From the NCBI GenBank assembly GCA_910577115.1, contig CAJTMC010000005.1, positions 52,943 to 116,942 of the forward strand: DNA of 64,000 nucleotides, written 5' to 3'. The position numbers and the translations under genes were made by a program. Position 1 is the stretch's first letter. The number at the start of each line of letters is the position of its first letter. Below are positions 1 through 9,504 of the stretch, piece after piece. Source of the DNA: an uncultured Lachnospiraceae bacterium. Lineage in GTDB: Bacteria > Bacillota > Clostridia > Lachnospirales > Lachnospiraceae. The notes beneath the pieces are model-generated. The model was not told the origin of the DNA. It did no database searches and saw only the letters and a program-made list of their open reading frames with translations.

Positions 1-9
1 AAAAACCGG

Positions 10-60
10 AAAAAGGCGTTGCATTTTCACAAAATATTTGTGTGTACACAACGCCTTTTT
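10..60. terminator. Bidirectional hairpin terminator
   Basis: Perfect 12-bp inverted repeat, AAAAAGGCGTTG at 10-21 and its complement at 49-60, around a 27-nt AT-rich loop. The A-tract on one side and T-tract on the other let it end transcription from either direction. It lies downstream of the broken lipoprotein gene. Confidence 0.75.
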
Positions 61-139
61 CAATTTTATATAAACCCGACTGCTGCTAACTTTTTCTCCC
101 AAATTTACACACCCCATGCAAGTACCATTTAGCAACACT

Positions 140-618
140 TTATTCATTTCTTATAAATTCATAAATGGTAGTTGCTGGTGCATTTCGATGCAAATAAATA
201 CATTGACTCTTTTTTGTTTGCAAGTTATAAACTTTAATTCCGGTATCACTGCTACTAAATAATTTTATATAATGTTCTATATAGTAATAATAATTTCCAC
301 TTTTATCTCATCCTGATGAATATGAAGAATAACTACTGAATGTTTTATTCCATCCTGCCTTTAAAATACATCTTTTTTTACTATTAATCTTACAATTGTG
401 AAAATATCCAGCAACTCTTCCTATTTCATTTACTGTTTCAGCTTGAACATCATATTTGTATATAATTGTTTCAAAATTCTTATTATCATATACCTGAAAA
501 TGATATCTTTCATAAGAGGTGTCATTCTCAATCGCATTACAATGTTCCAACACCCCACCGGTAATAAGATAAGTACTATAAATATACTTATCCAAATCTT
601 GCTTCCATTATTTTTCAT
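140..618 (-). pseudogene. Broken lipoprotein gene (frameshift plus in-frame TGA)
   Basis: The reading frame starting at ATG 618 encodes a typical lipoprotein signal peptide with hydrophobic core and lipobox (IFIVLILLPVGC), then runs into unrelated residues. A second frame, open from about 595 to a TGA at 308-310, encodes a soluble Tyr/Ser-rich sequence. After that TGA the same frame stays open for another 55 codons to a TAA at 140-142. Signal peptide, body and tail together would make a lipoprotein of about 155 residues. The simplest reading is a gene inactivated by a frameshift near the G-rich run at about 555 and by a nonsense mutation. I do not recognise the family. A terminator hairpin follows at 10-60. 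Confidence 0.6.
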
Positions 619-690
619 GCATATCCTTTTTATTATACCTGCCTTTTTTCACTATTTTTATTATTAGAACTTTTTAATATACCATTAACA

Positions 691-2103
691 CTAATAATGG
701 TACACCTCCCCTTCAGTTAAAATAAAATTCCTCTGCGGACAAATCATATCCGTTCTTATTCTGGTGATCTCATCTCCCTCCAGCAGAACAATATTCAGCA
801 CATAATTATAATCAGATACATGATACAGGCAGCATGTATAGACACTTTTCCCCATCTCTTTAAACCACATCTGAACCAACGCCACCTCATTTGGAGGCGA
901 AGCCGAATATCCAATTTCCAGTTTGTCCAGTTCGCTGATTGAATTATCCTTAGGATTCTGTATATAAAACGAGCTTTTTAAATGCCATTTTGTATTATAA
1001 TTTGATGAAATAAACTCCGACTTCCTCATATATACAGGAACCCCTATGTTCGCAAAATCGATCCAATAATACTCATTGTCCCAATATTTCTCACAATTCT
1101 CCGGAATTATAAAATCTTGTGCTTTTTCTTCATCTTCATAGTAGACAGCTCCTCCATCTGCTTTTCCATTTTCTAAAAACCTGTCAGATGTGATATCTTC
1201 TCTTATGCTTTCCAAATAAGTATCTAATTCTGCTCCTTCTGGTGTATTATAAATATTTTCCCATATATAATTATAGGGAATATATTTAATCTTTAGATTT
1301 TCCTGTTCAGAATTATCTCCCAACTTATAAATACGGACTCCGTCATAGTTTTTAAGCACATAATTATACTCTAGAAAAATATAGTAAAAATCATCATTAA
1401 ACTGAATTACCATACCATATCCTGAATTCTGTGTCTGAAACTCACTGATTACAATAAATTCATCATTTATTCGTTCTGTCAGCCGAACACTTACTACTCC
1501 GACCGAACCACCAGAACCTATAACAAAAACATAATTGTCCTGATTATCAGTCATATGAAAATGAAATATATTTTGACAATTTATTTCACCACTGACTAAT
1601 TTATATGCATCATAGACATCTTCCACTTCAGTGATTTCTTTTACTGACGAAAATATGTTCTTCATTTCTTCTAAGTCCAGTTCAAAGTTTTCTCCTCCAA
1701 GTTCCTCTATTGTCTTAAAATAGATACTTTTTTGTATTTCCTCCCATGAAAATTTCTGTAAGCTGCTGTCAAGAGACTGATAAATCATTTTCTCCAATAA
1801 ATTTATTAATTCTGCCGGAAACATACTTTCCTCATTTTGTACCTCTACAAACTCTCCTTTTACTTCTTCTGAATACAGGAATATTTCCTGCTTCAATGAA
1901 TCATCAAGCCACTGTATAGCATCTCTTCCAAACAGCTTCTGATTTAATAATTGATATGTTAACTCAAAATCCGTTGTTTCACAATTTTCTTCGACAACTT
2001 CTGCAACCTCATCCTGTGTTTTATGAACTGTTTTTTTTACACAAAATATAAACACTATACATATCATAACAATAAGTATATAAAGTTTTGTTTTTCTTTT
2101 CAT
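691..2103 (-). CDS. Membrane-anchored extracytoplasmic protein of unknown function
   Basis: A 470-residue protein. The ATG at 2103 is chosen because AGAAGG lies about 6 nt upstream; an upstream ATG at 2136 has no such site. Residues about 4-22 form a single hydrophobic segment (LYILIVMICIVFIFC) preceded by KRK, so the protein is a signal-anchored or secreted protein. A cysteine ends the segment, so lipidation is possible but the lipobox is atypical. The remaining 440 residues are acidic and Tyr/Glu-rich with no motif I recognise. It is transcribed towards the broken lipoprotein gene and divergently from the Y-family polymerase. Function unknown. Confidence 0.75.
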   Translation of the reverse strand: MKRKTKLYILIVMICIVFIFCVKKTVHKTQDEVAEVVEENCETTDFELTYQLLNQKLFGRDAIQWLDDSLKQEIFLYSEEVKGEFVEVQNEESMFPAELINLLEKMIYQSLDSSLQKFSWEEIQKSIYFKTIEELGGENFELDLEEMKNIFSSVKEITEVEDVYDAYKLVSGEINCQNIFHFHMTDNQDNYVFVIGSGGSVGVVSVRLTERINDEFIVISEFQTQNSGYGMVIQFNDDFYYIFLEYNYVLKNYDGVRIYKLGDNSEQENLKIKYIPYNYIWENIYNTPEGAELDTYLESIREDITSDRFLENGKADGGAVYYEDEEKAQDFIIPENCEKYWDNEYYWIDFANIGVPVYMRKSEFISSNYNTKWHLKSSFYIQNPKDNSISELDKLEIGYSASPPNEVALVQMWFKEMGKSVYTCCLYHVSDYNYVLNIVLLEGDEITRIRTDMICPQRNFILTEGEVYHY

Positions 2104-2243
2104 ACAATCCTTCTTTCTCCGATGCTCCCGTGCCATATTTTTGTTCCATAATCTTTACAACAGTATATCACATATTGATATGGAAATAATATTTTATTTT
2201 ATTTTGTTTTGTTTTGTTGAACAAAAAGAAAAATTCTTATTTG

Positions 2244-2272
2244 TTGACACACAGCAGCTATGGCAATACAAA
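2244..2272 (+). promoter_or_regulatory. Promoter of the uvrX-yolD-like pair
   Basis: TTGACA at 2244-2249, a 17-nt spacer and TACAAA at 2267-2272, about 90 nt before the polymerase gene. I looked for an SOS-type GAAC-N4-GTTC operator here and did not find a clear one. Confidence 0.5.
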
Positions 2273-2361
2273 TAATGTTATGATAAGATTAATTTAACAA
2301 AAACAGTAGAGAATGATAAGGCAGATAATTCATTGATAAAATTGACAAGGGAGCATAAAAC

Positions 2362-3894
2362 ATGGAAAACAACCATATCTATATTGCAATTGACCTGAAA
2401 TCCTTTTACGCCTCCGTTGAATGTGTCGAACGGCAGCTTGACCCTATGGACACAAACCTCGTAGTGGCAGACGCATCAAGGACAGAAAAGACCATTTGTC
2501 TTGCGGTTTCCCCCTCCTTAAAGTCACTCGGCATATCAGGACGGGCAAGGCTGTTTGAAGTGGTGCAAAAAGTTAGGGAAGTAAATACTTTCCGAAAAAG
2601 CAAAGCCCCAAACCATCAATTTCTGGGCGAATCCTACTTTGCCAAAGAACTGCAGGAACATCCCGAATTTTCCCTGTCCTATATTATTGCACCGCCCCGC
2701 ATGGCTTATTATATGGAATACAGCACAAAAATCTATGAAATCTATCTCAAATACATTGCACCTGAAGATATCCACGTATATTCCATTGATGAGGTATTTA
2801 TGGACGTGACCGCATACCTGAAAACCTATTCCCTCTCTGCAAAAGGACTTGCTGCGAAAATCATACAGGAGGTCCTTGTACAAACGGGCATCACTGCCGC
2901 TGCAGGCATAGGGACAAACCTGTATTTATGCAAGATTGCCATGGACATTGTGGCAAAACATGTCGAACCCGACAAGAACGGCGTGCGGATTGCAGAGTTG
3001 GATGAAATGAAATACAGGGAGCTTTTATGGAATCACCAGCCAATCACTGACTTCTGGCGGGTCGGGCGCGGATATGCCAAAAAACTTGCGGAGCATGGGA
3101 TGTTTACAATGGGTGATGTCGCAAGATGTTCCATCGGTAATGAGAAGAATTATTATAATGAAGACCTGCTTTACAAGCTGTTTGGCGTCAACGCGGAGCT
3201 CCTGATAGACCACGCATGGGGATGGGAGCCCACAACAATTAACCTTATCAAGCAATACAAGCCGGAAACAAACAGTTTATGTTCCGGCCAGGTACTCCAA
3301 TGCCCTTATGATTCCACAAAGGCCAAACTTATTGTTAAAGAAATGACAGACCTGCTTGTGCTTGGTTTGGTAGAAAAGCACCTTGTTACGAATCAGATAG
3401 TGCTTACGATCGGATATGATATTGAAAACCTGACCAATCCGGAAACCGGCAGTAAATACAAAGGCGAAGTCACCACAGACCGTTATGGACGAAAGGTCCC
3501 AAAACATGCGCACGGGACTGTCAATCTGGACGAGTTCTCTTCCTCAACAAAACTGATTCTGGATGCAGTCATGTCACTCTATGACCGCATTGTTGATAAA
3601 AATCTGCTGATACGGCGGATTACCATAACTGTAAATCATCTGATTGATGAAACTGCTGTCCGCATAAACAAACAGGAGAATTTTATCCAAATGGATTTGT
3701 TTACCGATTATGAGGCATTGGAAAAGCAGAAACAGGAAGATGAGGCAAAAATGAAAAAAGAACGTGCTCTGCAGGAAGCCGTTTTATCCGTAAAAAAGAA
3801 ATTCGGAAAAAATGCCATCTTAAAAGGCATAAACTTAGAGGAAGGCGCAACAGGCACGCAAAGAAATAATCAGATTGGAGGGCATCGTGCATAA
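2362..3894 (+). CDS. Y-family DNA polymerase, UvrX/UmuC-like
   Basis: A 510-residue translesion polymerase of the DinB/UmuC superfamily. The first catalytic acid sits in IAIDLKSFYASVE (D11) and the second pair in YSIDEVFMD (D143, E144); both palm motifs are intact. The motif that positions the incoming nucleotide (AVSPSLKSLGISGRARLFE) follows the UvrX/phage-type subgroup of Firmicutes rather than chromosomal DinB. The C-terminal about 100 residues include a little-finger domain and a charged Lys/Glu-rich tail. Its stop codon overlaps the start of the YolD-like gene (TAATG), so the two are translationally coupled, an arrangement typical of this subgroup and common on mobile elements. It probably copies damaged DNA with low fidelity. 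Confidence 0.9.
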   Translation: MENNHIYIAIDLKSFYASVECVERQLDPMDTNLVVADASRTEKTICLAVSPSLKSLGISGRARLFEVVQKVREVNTFRKSKAPNHQFLGESYFAKELQEHPEFSLSYIIAPPRMAYYMEYSTKIYEIYLKYIAPEDIHVYSIDEVFMDVTAYLKTYSLSAKGLAAKIIQEVLVQTGITAAAGIGTNLYLCKIAMDIVAKHVEPDKNGVRIAELDEMKYRELLWNHQPITDFWRVGRGYAKKLAEHGMFTMGDVARCSIGNEKNYYNEDLLYKLFGVNAELLIDHAWGWEPTTINLIKQYKPETNSLCSGQVLQCPYDSTKAKLIVKEMTDLLVLGLVEKHLVTNQIVLTIGYDIENLTNPETGSKYKGEVTTDRYGRKVPKHAHGTVNLDEFSSSTKLILDAVMSLYDRIVDKNLLIRRITITVNHLIDETAVRINKQENFIQMDLFTDYEALEKQKQEDEAKMKKERALQEAVLSVKKKFGKNAILKGINLEEGATGTQRNNQIGGHRA

Positions 3895-4316
3895 TGGGAA
3901 AATATGATGATATCATCAATCTGCCACGCCATGAATCCACAAAACATCCAAAAATGCCGGCTTTGGACAGAGCTGCCCAATTTTTGCCTTTTGCCGCACT
4001 GACCGGACATAATGAAGCTGTTATGGAAACAGCGCGACTGACGGATAACAGAATGGAACTTGACGAAATCCGGAAAGAAGAACTGAATGAGCATTTACAG
4101 CTCATCAGGGAGCAGCTTATGCGAAAGCCGCAGGTTCGCATCACATATTTCGTTCCTGATGCAAAAAAAGAAGGCGGTTCCTATATCACCATAACGGGAA
4201 CTATCGAAAAAATAGAGGACATCAGGCATCAGATCATCTTGGAGAACGGAACCGTTATTCCGATGAATGAAATTTATGAAATCGAAAGCTCCTTTTTTGA
4301 TAATGCTGAATGTTAA
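3894..4316 (+). CDS. YolD-like protein, partner of the Y-family polymerase
   Basis: A 140-residue protein. The N-terminal half (YDDIINLPRH, then PALDRAAQFLPFAALTGH) is the hallmark of YolD-like proteins that accompany UvrX-type polymerases. The C-terminal half is a small beta-rich domain. It begins on the last base of the polymerase gene and overlaps the 3' end of the convergent 90-codon gene by 4 nt. YolD-like proteins are thought to modulate the neighbouring polymerase, but their biochemical role is not settled. Confidence 0.85.
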   Translation: MGKYDDIINLPRHESTKHPKMPALDRAAQFLPFAALTGHNEAVMETARLTDNRMELDEIRKEELNEHLQLIREQLMRKPQVRITYFVPDAKKEGGSYITITGTIEKIEDIRHQIILENGTVIPMNEIYEIESSFFDNAEC

Positions 4317-4585
4317 CAGCCAATACCAGCCATACGCCACTCATGGGCATAATAGTTATACCGCAGGCGGAATGTCCGCTGCGTGCCATAAAGAAATGCC
4401 GAGCAGATAAAATTTGCCCCAAGCGAACCATGTTCCTGATCTGTCGAAATAACCTTGTCTATATTAATTGTAATAAGTTCTCCATTCCTGTCACGAAAAC
4501 GGAACCGTATTGGTGTTATTTTTCCGTTGGTATCGGTACAAGAAATCATCTGCACCGGAGTATCTATGCACAGGATTGTTTCCAT
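4313..4585 (-). CDS. Conserved small protein convergent with the polymerase pair
   Basis: A 90-residue protein of unknown function, start ATG at 4585 preceded by GGAGGG. The sequence is dominated by beta-strand-like segments (PVQMISCTDTNGKITPIRFRF, DRNGELITINIDKVI) and ends FRLRYNYYAHEWRMAGIGC. The gene is convergent with the YolD-like gene and overlaps it by 4 nt, so it probably belongs to the same accessory cassette. No catalytic motif is visible. Confidence 0.65.
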   Translation of the reverse strand: METILCIDTPVQMISCTDTNGKITPIRFRFRDRNGELITINIDKVISTDQEHGSLGANFICSAFLYGTQRTFRLRYNYYAHEWRMAGIGC

Positions 4586-4859
4586 TATTGTCCCTCCACA
4601 TATATTAAAAATACAAATTCTTAATATATTATTACGGATTTTACTGAAAATATAACGGATACAATCTTGCCAGACTGAACCGAACAGAAACTTATATTTT
4701 TTATAGTAAATTGGTTGGTAGCGCTAAACAAAAATAACGAAGTTACCCAAACATCAGAAAGAACCGATAGAGGAACTATGGCATTGGAAGATATTTGGGT
4801 TTTGTTCCTGGTACAGGCATAACTTTTGCAGTATTTAAAGCAGCGAAAATATATACTTC

Positions 4860-5014
4860 CTATTTACTGCCAAATTTATCCTCCAATGTGATAGCCGCAT
4901 AAAATACTTTAAAACCTTCCCACGTCAACTCATAATATATATCTTTGGCAATCACACTGTCTGTCGTGCGATTGCCGCTTGCTTCGCTTTCTTTTTCCTG
5001 AATAATTTATTCAT
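4860..5014 (-). pseudogene. Remnant of a small unknown gene
   Basis: In the 470-nt gap between the polymerase cassette and tyrS, an ATG at 5014 opens a lysine-rich frame (MNKLFRKKKAKQ) that ends after 20 codons. Another frame then carries a protein-like stretch, YYELTWEGFKVFYAAITLED, ending in TAG at 4860-4862. Joining the two needs one frameshift, so this is probably a decayed short gene. The rest of the gap (4586-4859) shows no gene. Confidence 0.4.
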
Positions 5015-5056
5015 AAATTTCTTCAGCCTTATCACAAAAAATAACCATAACAGTTT

Positions 5057-6277
5057 TTACAGACAAATCTTCCGAAAGCTCTTCTTGCCTTTCTTTATTA
5101 CAAACTCGTTTTCAAACGTCTCCTTTGCATAAGCAGTCTTCGCATCCGTCACTTTCTCACCGTTGACAGACACGCCACCCTGTTCCACAGCACGTCTTGC
5201 CTCGGACTTTGACGCGGTCATTCCCGCCTTGACAAGAATCGACAAAATGTCAATCCCGCTGTCCGTAAAATCTGCATCTGAAAGCACAGTTTTCGGCATA
5301 CTCTCCGAATTTGCACCGCCTGCAAATAAAGCCTTTGCTGCCTCCTGTGCTTTCTTCGCTTCATCGGTACCGTGTACGAGCTGCGTCAGCTCAAACGCAA
5401 GAATTTCCTTTGCCTTATTGAGCTCGCTGCCCTCCCACTTCTCCATTGGTGCAATCTCCTCAAGCGGAAGGAACGTCAGCATCTTAATACAATTAATGAC
5501 ATCTGCGTCCGCTACGTTTCTCCAGTACTGGTAAAAGTCGTACGGCGACGTTTTCTCTGCGTCAAGCCAAACCGCGCCCGACTCTGTTTTCCCCATCTTC
5601 TTTCCTTCCGAGTTTAATAACAGATTAATCGTCATCGCATACGCATCTTTTCCGAGCTTGCGGCGAATCAGCTCCGTACCGCCAAGCATATTGCTCCATT
5701 GATCATCGCCGCCAAACTGCATATTACAGCCATACTTCTGAAACAGCTCCAAAAAGTCATAACTCTGCATAATCATGTAGTTAAATTCCAAAAAGCTAAG
5801 TCCCCGCTCCATGCGCTGCTTATAGCACTCCGCTGCAAGCATTCTGTTCACGCTGAAATGCGGCCCCACTTCCCTCAAAAGTTCCACATAATTCAAATCC
5901 AAAAGCCAGTCGCCATTGTTTACCATAATTGCCTTATCCTCGCCAAACTCGATAAAACGGCTCATCTGCTTTTTAAAGCACTCAATATTATGGTTAATAT
6001 CCTCCTCTGTGAGCATCTTGCGCATATCTGTTTTTCCCGTCGGGTCTCCAATCAAACCCGTACCGCCGCCAAGAAGCGCAATCGGCTTGTTCCCACCCAT
6101 CTGCAGACGTTTCATCAGACACAGCGCCATAAAATGTCCCACATGAAGGCTGTCCGCTGTCGGGTCAAAGCCGATATAAAATACTGCCTTTCCGGAATTA
6201 ATCAGCTCCTTAATTTCCTTTTCGTCCGTTACCTGTGCAATCAATCCTCTTGCAACCAATTCGTCATACAACTGCAT
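5057..6277 (-). CDS. tyrS: Tyrosyl-tRNA synthetase
   Basis: A 406-residue class I aminoacyl-tRNA synthetase that charges tRNA-Tyr in the cytoplasm. The HIGH-type motif is HVGH at residues 45-48, and the KMSKS-type motif is KMGKT at about residue 228. The C-terminal 60 residues form an S4 RNA-binding domain ([17 protein letters not shown]). Length is normal for the bacterial enzyme. The start has an AGGAGG site 8 nt upstream. A T-box leader with a tyrosine (UAC) specifier lies in front, so expression should rise when uncharged tRNA-Tyr accumulates. Confidence 0.97.
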   Translation of the reverse strand: MQLYDELVARGLIAQVTDEKEIKELINSGKAVFYIGFDPTADSLHVGHFMALCLMKRLQMGGNKPIALLGGGTGLIGDPTGKTDMRKMLTEEDINHNIECFKKQMSRFIEFGEDKAIMVNNGDWLLDLNYVELLREVGPHFSVNRMLAAECYKQRMERGLSFLEFNYMIMQSYDFLELFQKYGCNMQFGGDDQWSNMLGGTELIRRKLGKDAYAMTINLLLNSEGKKMGKTESGAVWLDAEKTSPYDFYQYWRNVADADVINCIKMLTFLPLEEIAPMEKWEGSELNKAKEILAFELTQLVHGTDEAKKAQEAAKALFAGGANSESMPKTVLSDADFTDSGIDILSILVKAGMTASKSEARRAVEQGGVSVNGEKVTDAKTAYAKETFENEFVIKKGKKSFRKICL

Positions 6278-6310
6278 TTTGTTTTCCTCCTTTTTTGAAA
6301 ATCAACTATA

Positions 6311-6394
6311 GGAATATCCTTCCCATCTGCTCGCCGCACAGCCCATGCGCCGCTTTCTTTAGCGGCATGTTTCCTTTACACAGGTCTGTGCATA
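6311..6394 (-). repeat. Leader repeat element, copy A (upstream of tyrS)
   Basis: Between the T-box terminator and the tyrS ribosome binding site lies a sequence that begins TATGCACAGACC. It closely matches a block upstream of nusA (56560-56644). The first 38 nt agree at about 31 positions; the rest is alignable but diverged. In this copy GCACAGACC can pair with GGGCTGTGC, enclosing an inner hairpin GCCGC/GCGGC. The element starts about 117 nt before the tyrS start codon. Function unknown. Confidence 0.5.
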
Positions 6395-6705
6395 AAAAAA
6401 TCCCCGTCCTTGAATTGCTTCATTCAAAGGACGAGGTATTCACCACGTGTTACCACCTTTATTTACACAGAACTCACATTCTGTGCCTCAGTAAGTACAG
6501 GACTTTTATCCGATACTCCTCCCAATATAACGTTTGGGCATTCCGTCACAGCCTACTCTCCATTCCATGATTTTGGTGTGCAGCTCCAGGATGTATTCAC
6601 TGATATGTTCTCCTGCGTCTCTCATCAACCGACTGCTTTCTGTTGGTTCCCACAAAAGCTACTTTTTCCCTTCCCAGCTTTTTTCTATAAACTTCTATGA
6701 AACTA
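6394..6705 (-). promoter_or_regulatory. T-box riboswitch of tyrS
   Basis: The leader carries the conserved T-box sequence AAAGGTGGTAACACG (6446-6460). It is followed by a terminator hairpin made of CGTCCTTTGAATG (6421-6433) and its complement (6405-6416) and by a run of seven T (6394-6400). A UAC triplet in GAATACAT (6593-6595) lies where the specifier loop of stem I is expected, which agrees with a tyrosine enzyme. A TATAAT box (6713-6718) just upstream may be the -10 of the promoter. Uncharged tRNA-Tyr should stabilise the antiterminator and allow read-through. Confidence 0.9.
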
Positions 6706-6949
6706 TAAAGTGATTATAAACACTCCTCCGTCATATCATTGCGGATAACGCATTTTGAGAATATATAATTTACATTGTGAACTATATATTCATATAATAT
6801 ATAGAAATCCGATGATTGTCAAGTTGCAGCATACATCTTTGTGAATAAAAGAAAAAATTTTGACGTTCGTACTCCTGTAATTGTAAAAAATGCGTATGCG
6901 GAGCCTTATAAAGACCATAGGAAAAAACAGCACATATTGAACTCATAAT

Positions 6950-6995
6950 AAAAGTGACTGCATTCCTTATAATCAAAGGGATTACAGCCACTTTT
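6950..6995 (-). terminator. Terminator of the diguanylate cyclase gene
   Basis: Imperfect 19-bp hairpin (6950-6968 with 6975-6995) followed on the minus strand by TTTTATT, 40 nt after the stop codon. The remaining space up to the tyrS leader (about 6720-6949) shows no credible gene. Confidence 0.7.
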
Positions 6996-7036
6996 TGCTT
7001 AACCAGATGTTAAAGATGAAATTATAAACACTCTTT

Positions 7037-9304
7037 TTATTTGTCAGTCAAATTTTTGACATCATTGTAAAATGCATGTCCGTCCTTACCGTTCTGCTTC
7101 ACATAATACATCGCCTCGTCCGCCTTTGCCACAAGCTGCTCTACATCCTGTGCATCGCCCGGATAAATACTCACGCCAATACATGCTGAAAGACCGGTAT
7201 TCTCTGCGTGGTACTCCTGTTTAATACGCGTAATTTCTTCTCTTAAAGATTGTATCTTGCCTGATGCAATCTTTTCGTCACTGTCCTTTACAAATATAAT
7301 AAACTCATCACCGCCAAAGCGTGCAACAATATCGTCACTTCGAAAAATATGCTTTATGCTGTCTGCTACGTTAATCAATATCTCGTCACCCGCCAAATGA
7401 CCCATTTGGTCATTGACGCTTTTGAAATTGTCAAGATCAAAGAATAAAAGGATTGCCCTTTTGCCATTGTCCTTGATGTATTTATCGACCAGCGTGTAAA
7501 ATGTATTTTTATTATAAAGCCCTGTCAGCTTATCCCGCATTGAGGCATCGCTTAACTGCCGCATTTGATTCACTTCTTTGTCTATATCAGTCATTCTGCC
7601 AAGCGTCCGGTATATCTTCCCGTTCTTCTCCATGCTGCTGAGCTTTACCCGGTGCCACTTGTATCCATCTGCCGTTTTCAGCCGCACACTCATCTCCGAT
7701 TTCTTACTGCTGCCCTTTAACGCGTCCATTGCCCTAATAAAAAGCGCCAAATCTTCATCTGCTATAATGGCACTAAATGCCTCCTTCTCTTTTCCGTCAT
7801 AGACAAACCGGGGTGGTACAATCCCGAAACGTTCCTCATAAAATGGCGGCCATGTATACTCGTGTGTCTTGACATCACAATAGAACACAATATCCCTTGA
7901 GTCTTCCATAAACAGCTTGTACATCTCTTTTTCTTCTTCAAGCGTTTCCTTGAGCAGCTGCTCTCTGCTAAAGTCAATCAGCACACAGGTAATATTCTGT
8001 TGACCGTTTAAGTCATTATTCCTTGCTCCGTTTAGCAGAACCGGCTTATTTTGCTCACTGCCCTTGAGATTAAACTTGAGCTCTATCATGTTTGTGCCTG
8101 TCCATGCTCTTTTTAACCCTGCTTCAACCCGCATCCTGTCTTCATCACAGACAAAATCCAAAAAAAGTCTGTCTGACCTTTGCGGCATATTCGCTTCATG
8201 AAATACCGTACTCCAAAATCTGTCATTGGCATAGGCAACCCGAAAACCGTCTTTCTTTGTGATGATCACCAAACCACCATTGATATTGTTCGTAATATTT
8301 TTAAGATACTCCTCGTTCTGTGACATAATCCGCATCACTTTACTGCGGTTTAGCAGTCTTGCCATTAAAATTACCATGATGATAAGAACAAGTATAATTA
8401 CACCGATTGCTGCAAAAAGCATCGGATTATTCGCGATTTGTTCCGAAAGGGTAGGATAATACATTCTCGTTATCGTATAATCCACAATCAGCTGACGCGT
8501 ATATTCCTCTGGCATCGCCGCAATCGCTTTGTTCAGAATCGCTACAAGAACCGGATCCGCATCCGCCACTACCGCACACGCAAGCTCTTCCTGCGTAACA
8601 GAGCTTTTATACAACATCAGGTCACTATATGAAGGCCGTTTCAAATACTCGTCCATAACGTACACGCTTTGAAATACTAAATCTGCTTCCCCTTTTTGAA
8701 CTGCTTTCAAAGCAGCCTCCATGCTGTCCGCGTATTCTACTTCATAATTCGGGTATGTATCCGTTAAATACTGATATCCCATACGGTATCCTTTTGCCAC
8801 AAGCACCTTTAGGGGCTTGCTCATGTCAATTGCTGCTCCCTTTTTTGCCACGAGCACCACATCGCTGGAAAAAAAAGAATTGGTCAACATAATATTAGGA
8901 TTATTCCTGTTTTCTCCATAAGATAAAACACCAACCGCTACATCGGCATTTCCCTGCATGAGGTAATCGACAGGATTGACACCTGCTGGCAGTTCTAAAT
9001 AGATAAAATGAAGTCCTGTATTAACCTCTATCCATTTCATAATATCTATCGATATTCCATGCAGCTCGCCGCCCTCCTCGTAAGAAACAGGCGCTCTGCT
9101 TATAAAATTTGCAAGTCTTAGTTCCCTGTTCTGCGCAATATATGCAAGCTCCTCCTCATTCCATTCAATCTCTACACGCGCGATATCCCTTGCACGTACA
9201 GTAATCCTCCCAAAACTGCATGCAAGTATCACCACCATTATCAAAATGCACAGTCCGCATATCCCATTAAATTTATTGTTCTTACTGAACAGACTTTTTT
9301 TCAT
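7037..9304 (-). CDS. Diguanylate cyclase with periplasmic solute-binding sensor
   Basis: A 755-residue signalling protein. An N-terminal transmembrane segment (about residues 14-34) is followed by an extracellular solute-binding domain of the SBP_bac_3 type (about 50-275). Then come a second membrane segment (about 296-316), two PAS-like regions (about 330-570) and a C-terminal GGDEF domain. The active-site sequence RFGGDEF is intact, and an RSDD inhibitory site sits five residues upstream, so the enzyme should make c-di-GMP with product inhibition. The sensor probably couples an extracellular amino-acid-like ligand to c-di-GMP. The gene is monocistronic, with its own promoter and terminator. 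Nearby flagellar-type genes fit a role in motility choice, but that is inference. Confidence 0.93.
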   Translation of the reverse strand: MKKSLFSKNNKFNGICGLCILIMVVILACSFGRITVRARDIARVEIEWNEEELAYIAQNRELRLANFISRAPVSYEEGGELHGISIDIMKWIEVNTGLHFIYLELPAGVNPVDYLMQGNADVAVGVLSYGENRNNPNIMLTNSFFSSDVVLVAKKGAAIDMSKPLKVLVAKGYRMGYQYLTDTYPNYEVEYADSMEAALKAVQKGEADLVFQSVYVMDEYLKRPSYSDLMLYKSSVTQEELACAVVADADPVLVAILNKAIAAMPEEYTRQLIVDYTITRMYYPTLSEQIANNPMLFAAIGVIILVLIIMVILMARLLNRSKVMRIMSQNEEYLKNITNNINGGLVIITKKDGFRVAYANDRFWSTVFHEANMPQRSDRLFLDFVCDEDRMRVEAGLKRAWTGTNMIELKFNLKGSEQNKPVLLNGARNNDLNGQQNITCVLIDFSREQLLKETLEEEKEMYKLFMEDSRDIVFYCDVKTHEYTWPPFYEERFGIVPPRFVYDGKEKEAFSAIIADEDLALFIRAMDALKGSSKKSEMSVRLKTADGYKWHRVKLSSMEKNGKIYRTLGRMTDIDKEVNQMRQLSDASMRDKLTGLYNKNTFYTLVDKYIKDNGKRAILLFFDLDNFKSVNDQMGHLAGDEILINVADSIKHIFRSDDIVARFGGDEFIIFVKDSDEKIASGKIQSLREEITRIKQEYHAENTGLSACIGVSIYPGDAQDVEQLVAKADEAMYYVKQNGKDGHAFYNDVKNLTDK

Positions 9305-9348
9305 GTATTTTCATATCTCCAATGAATTTGAATATTGTATACAATCTA

Positions 9349-9377
9349 ATTATAAGTCTATATAAAATCGCTGTCAA
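9349..9377 (-). promoter_or_regulatory. Promoter of the diguanylate cyclase gene
   Basis: Near-consensus sigma-A promoter on the minus strand: TTGACA (9372-9377), 17-nt spacer, TATAAT (9349-9354). A TTGTATACAA palindrome at 9335-9344, just downstream in the transcribed direction, could be a regulator site. Confidence 0.8.
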
Positions 9378-9504
9378 CAAAATCTTCCCTGTATCTTCCG
9401 CTGCATCTTCTGCATAAATTTAATAAAGCTTTACACCTTTTTCCTAATTTGATAGATACAATCGTAACAATCAGTATAGATTATAAAGAAAGCAAGGTGA
9501 TTGT

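Noticed and set aside
398..667. Plus-strand open frame of 89 codons opposite the broken lipoprotein gene
   Set aside because: It lies antisense to the signal peptide and body of the lipoprotein remnant and has no ribosome binding site.
2160..2360. LexA (SOS) box upstream of the Y-family polymerase
   Set aside because: No GAAC-N4-GTTC type palindrome could be found in the promoter region.
5699..6298. 199-codon plus-strand frame opposite tyrS
   Set aside because: Antisense shadow of a certain tyrS gene.
6782..6991. Minus-strand open frame of 69 codons between the diguanylate cyclase gene and the tyrS leader
   Set aside because: It overlaps the cyclase terminator hairpin, has no ribosome binding site and its composition is not protein-like.
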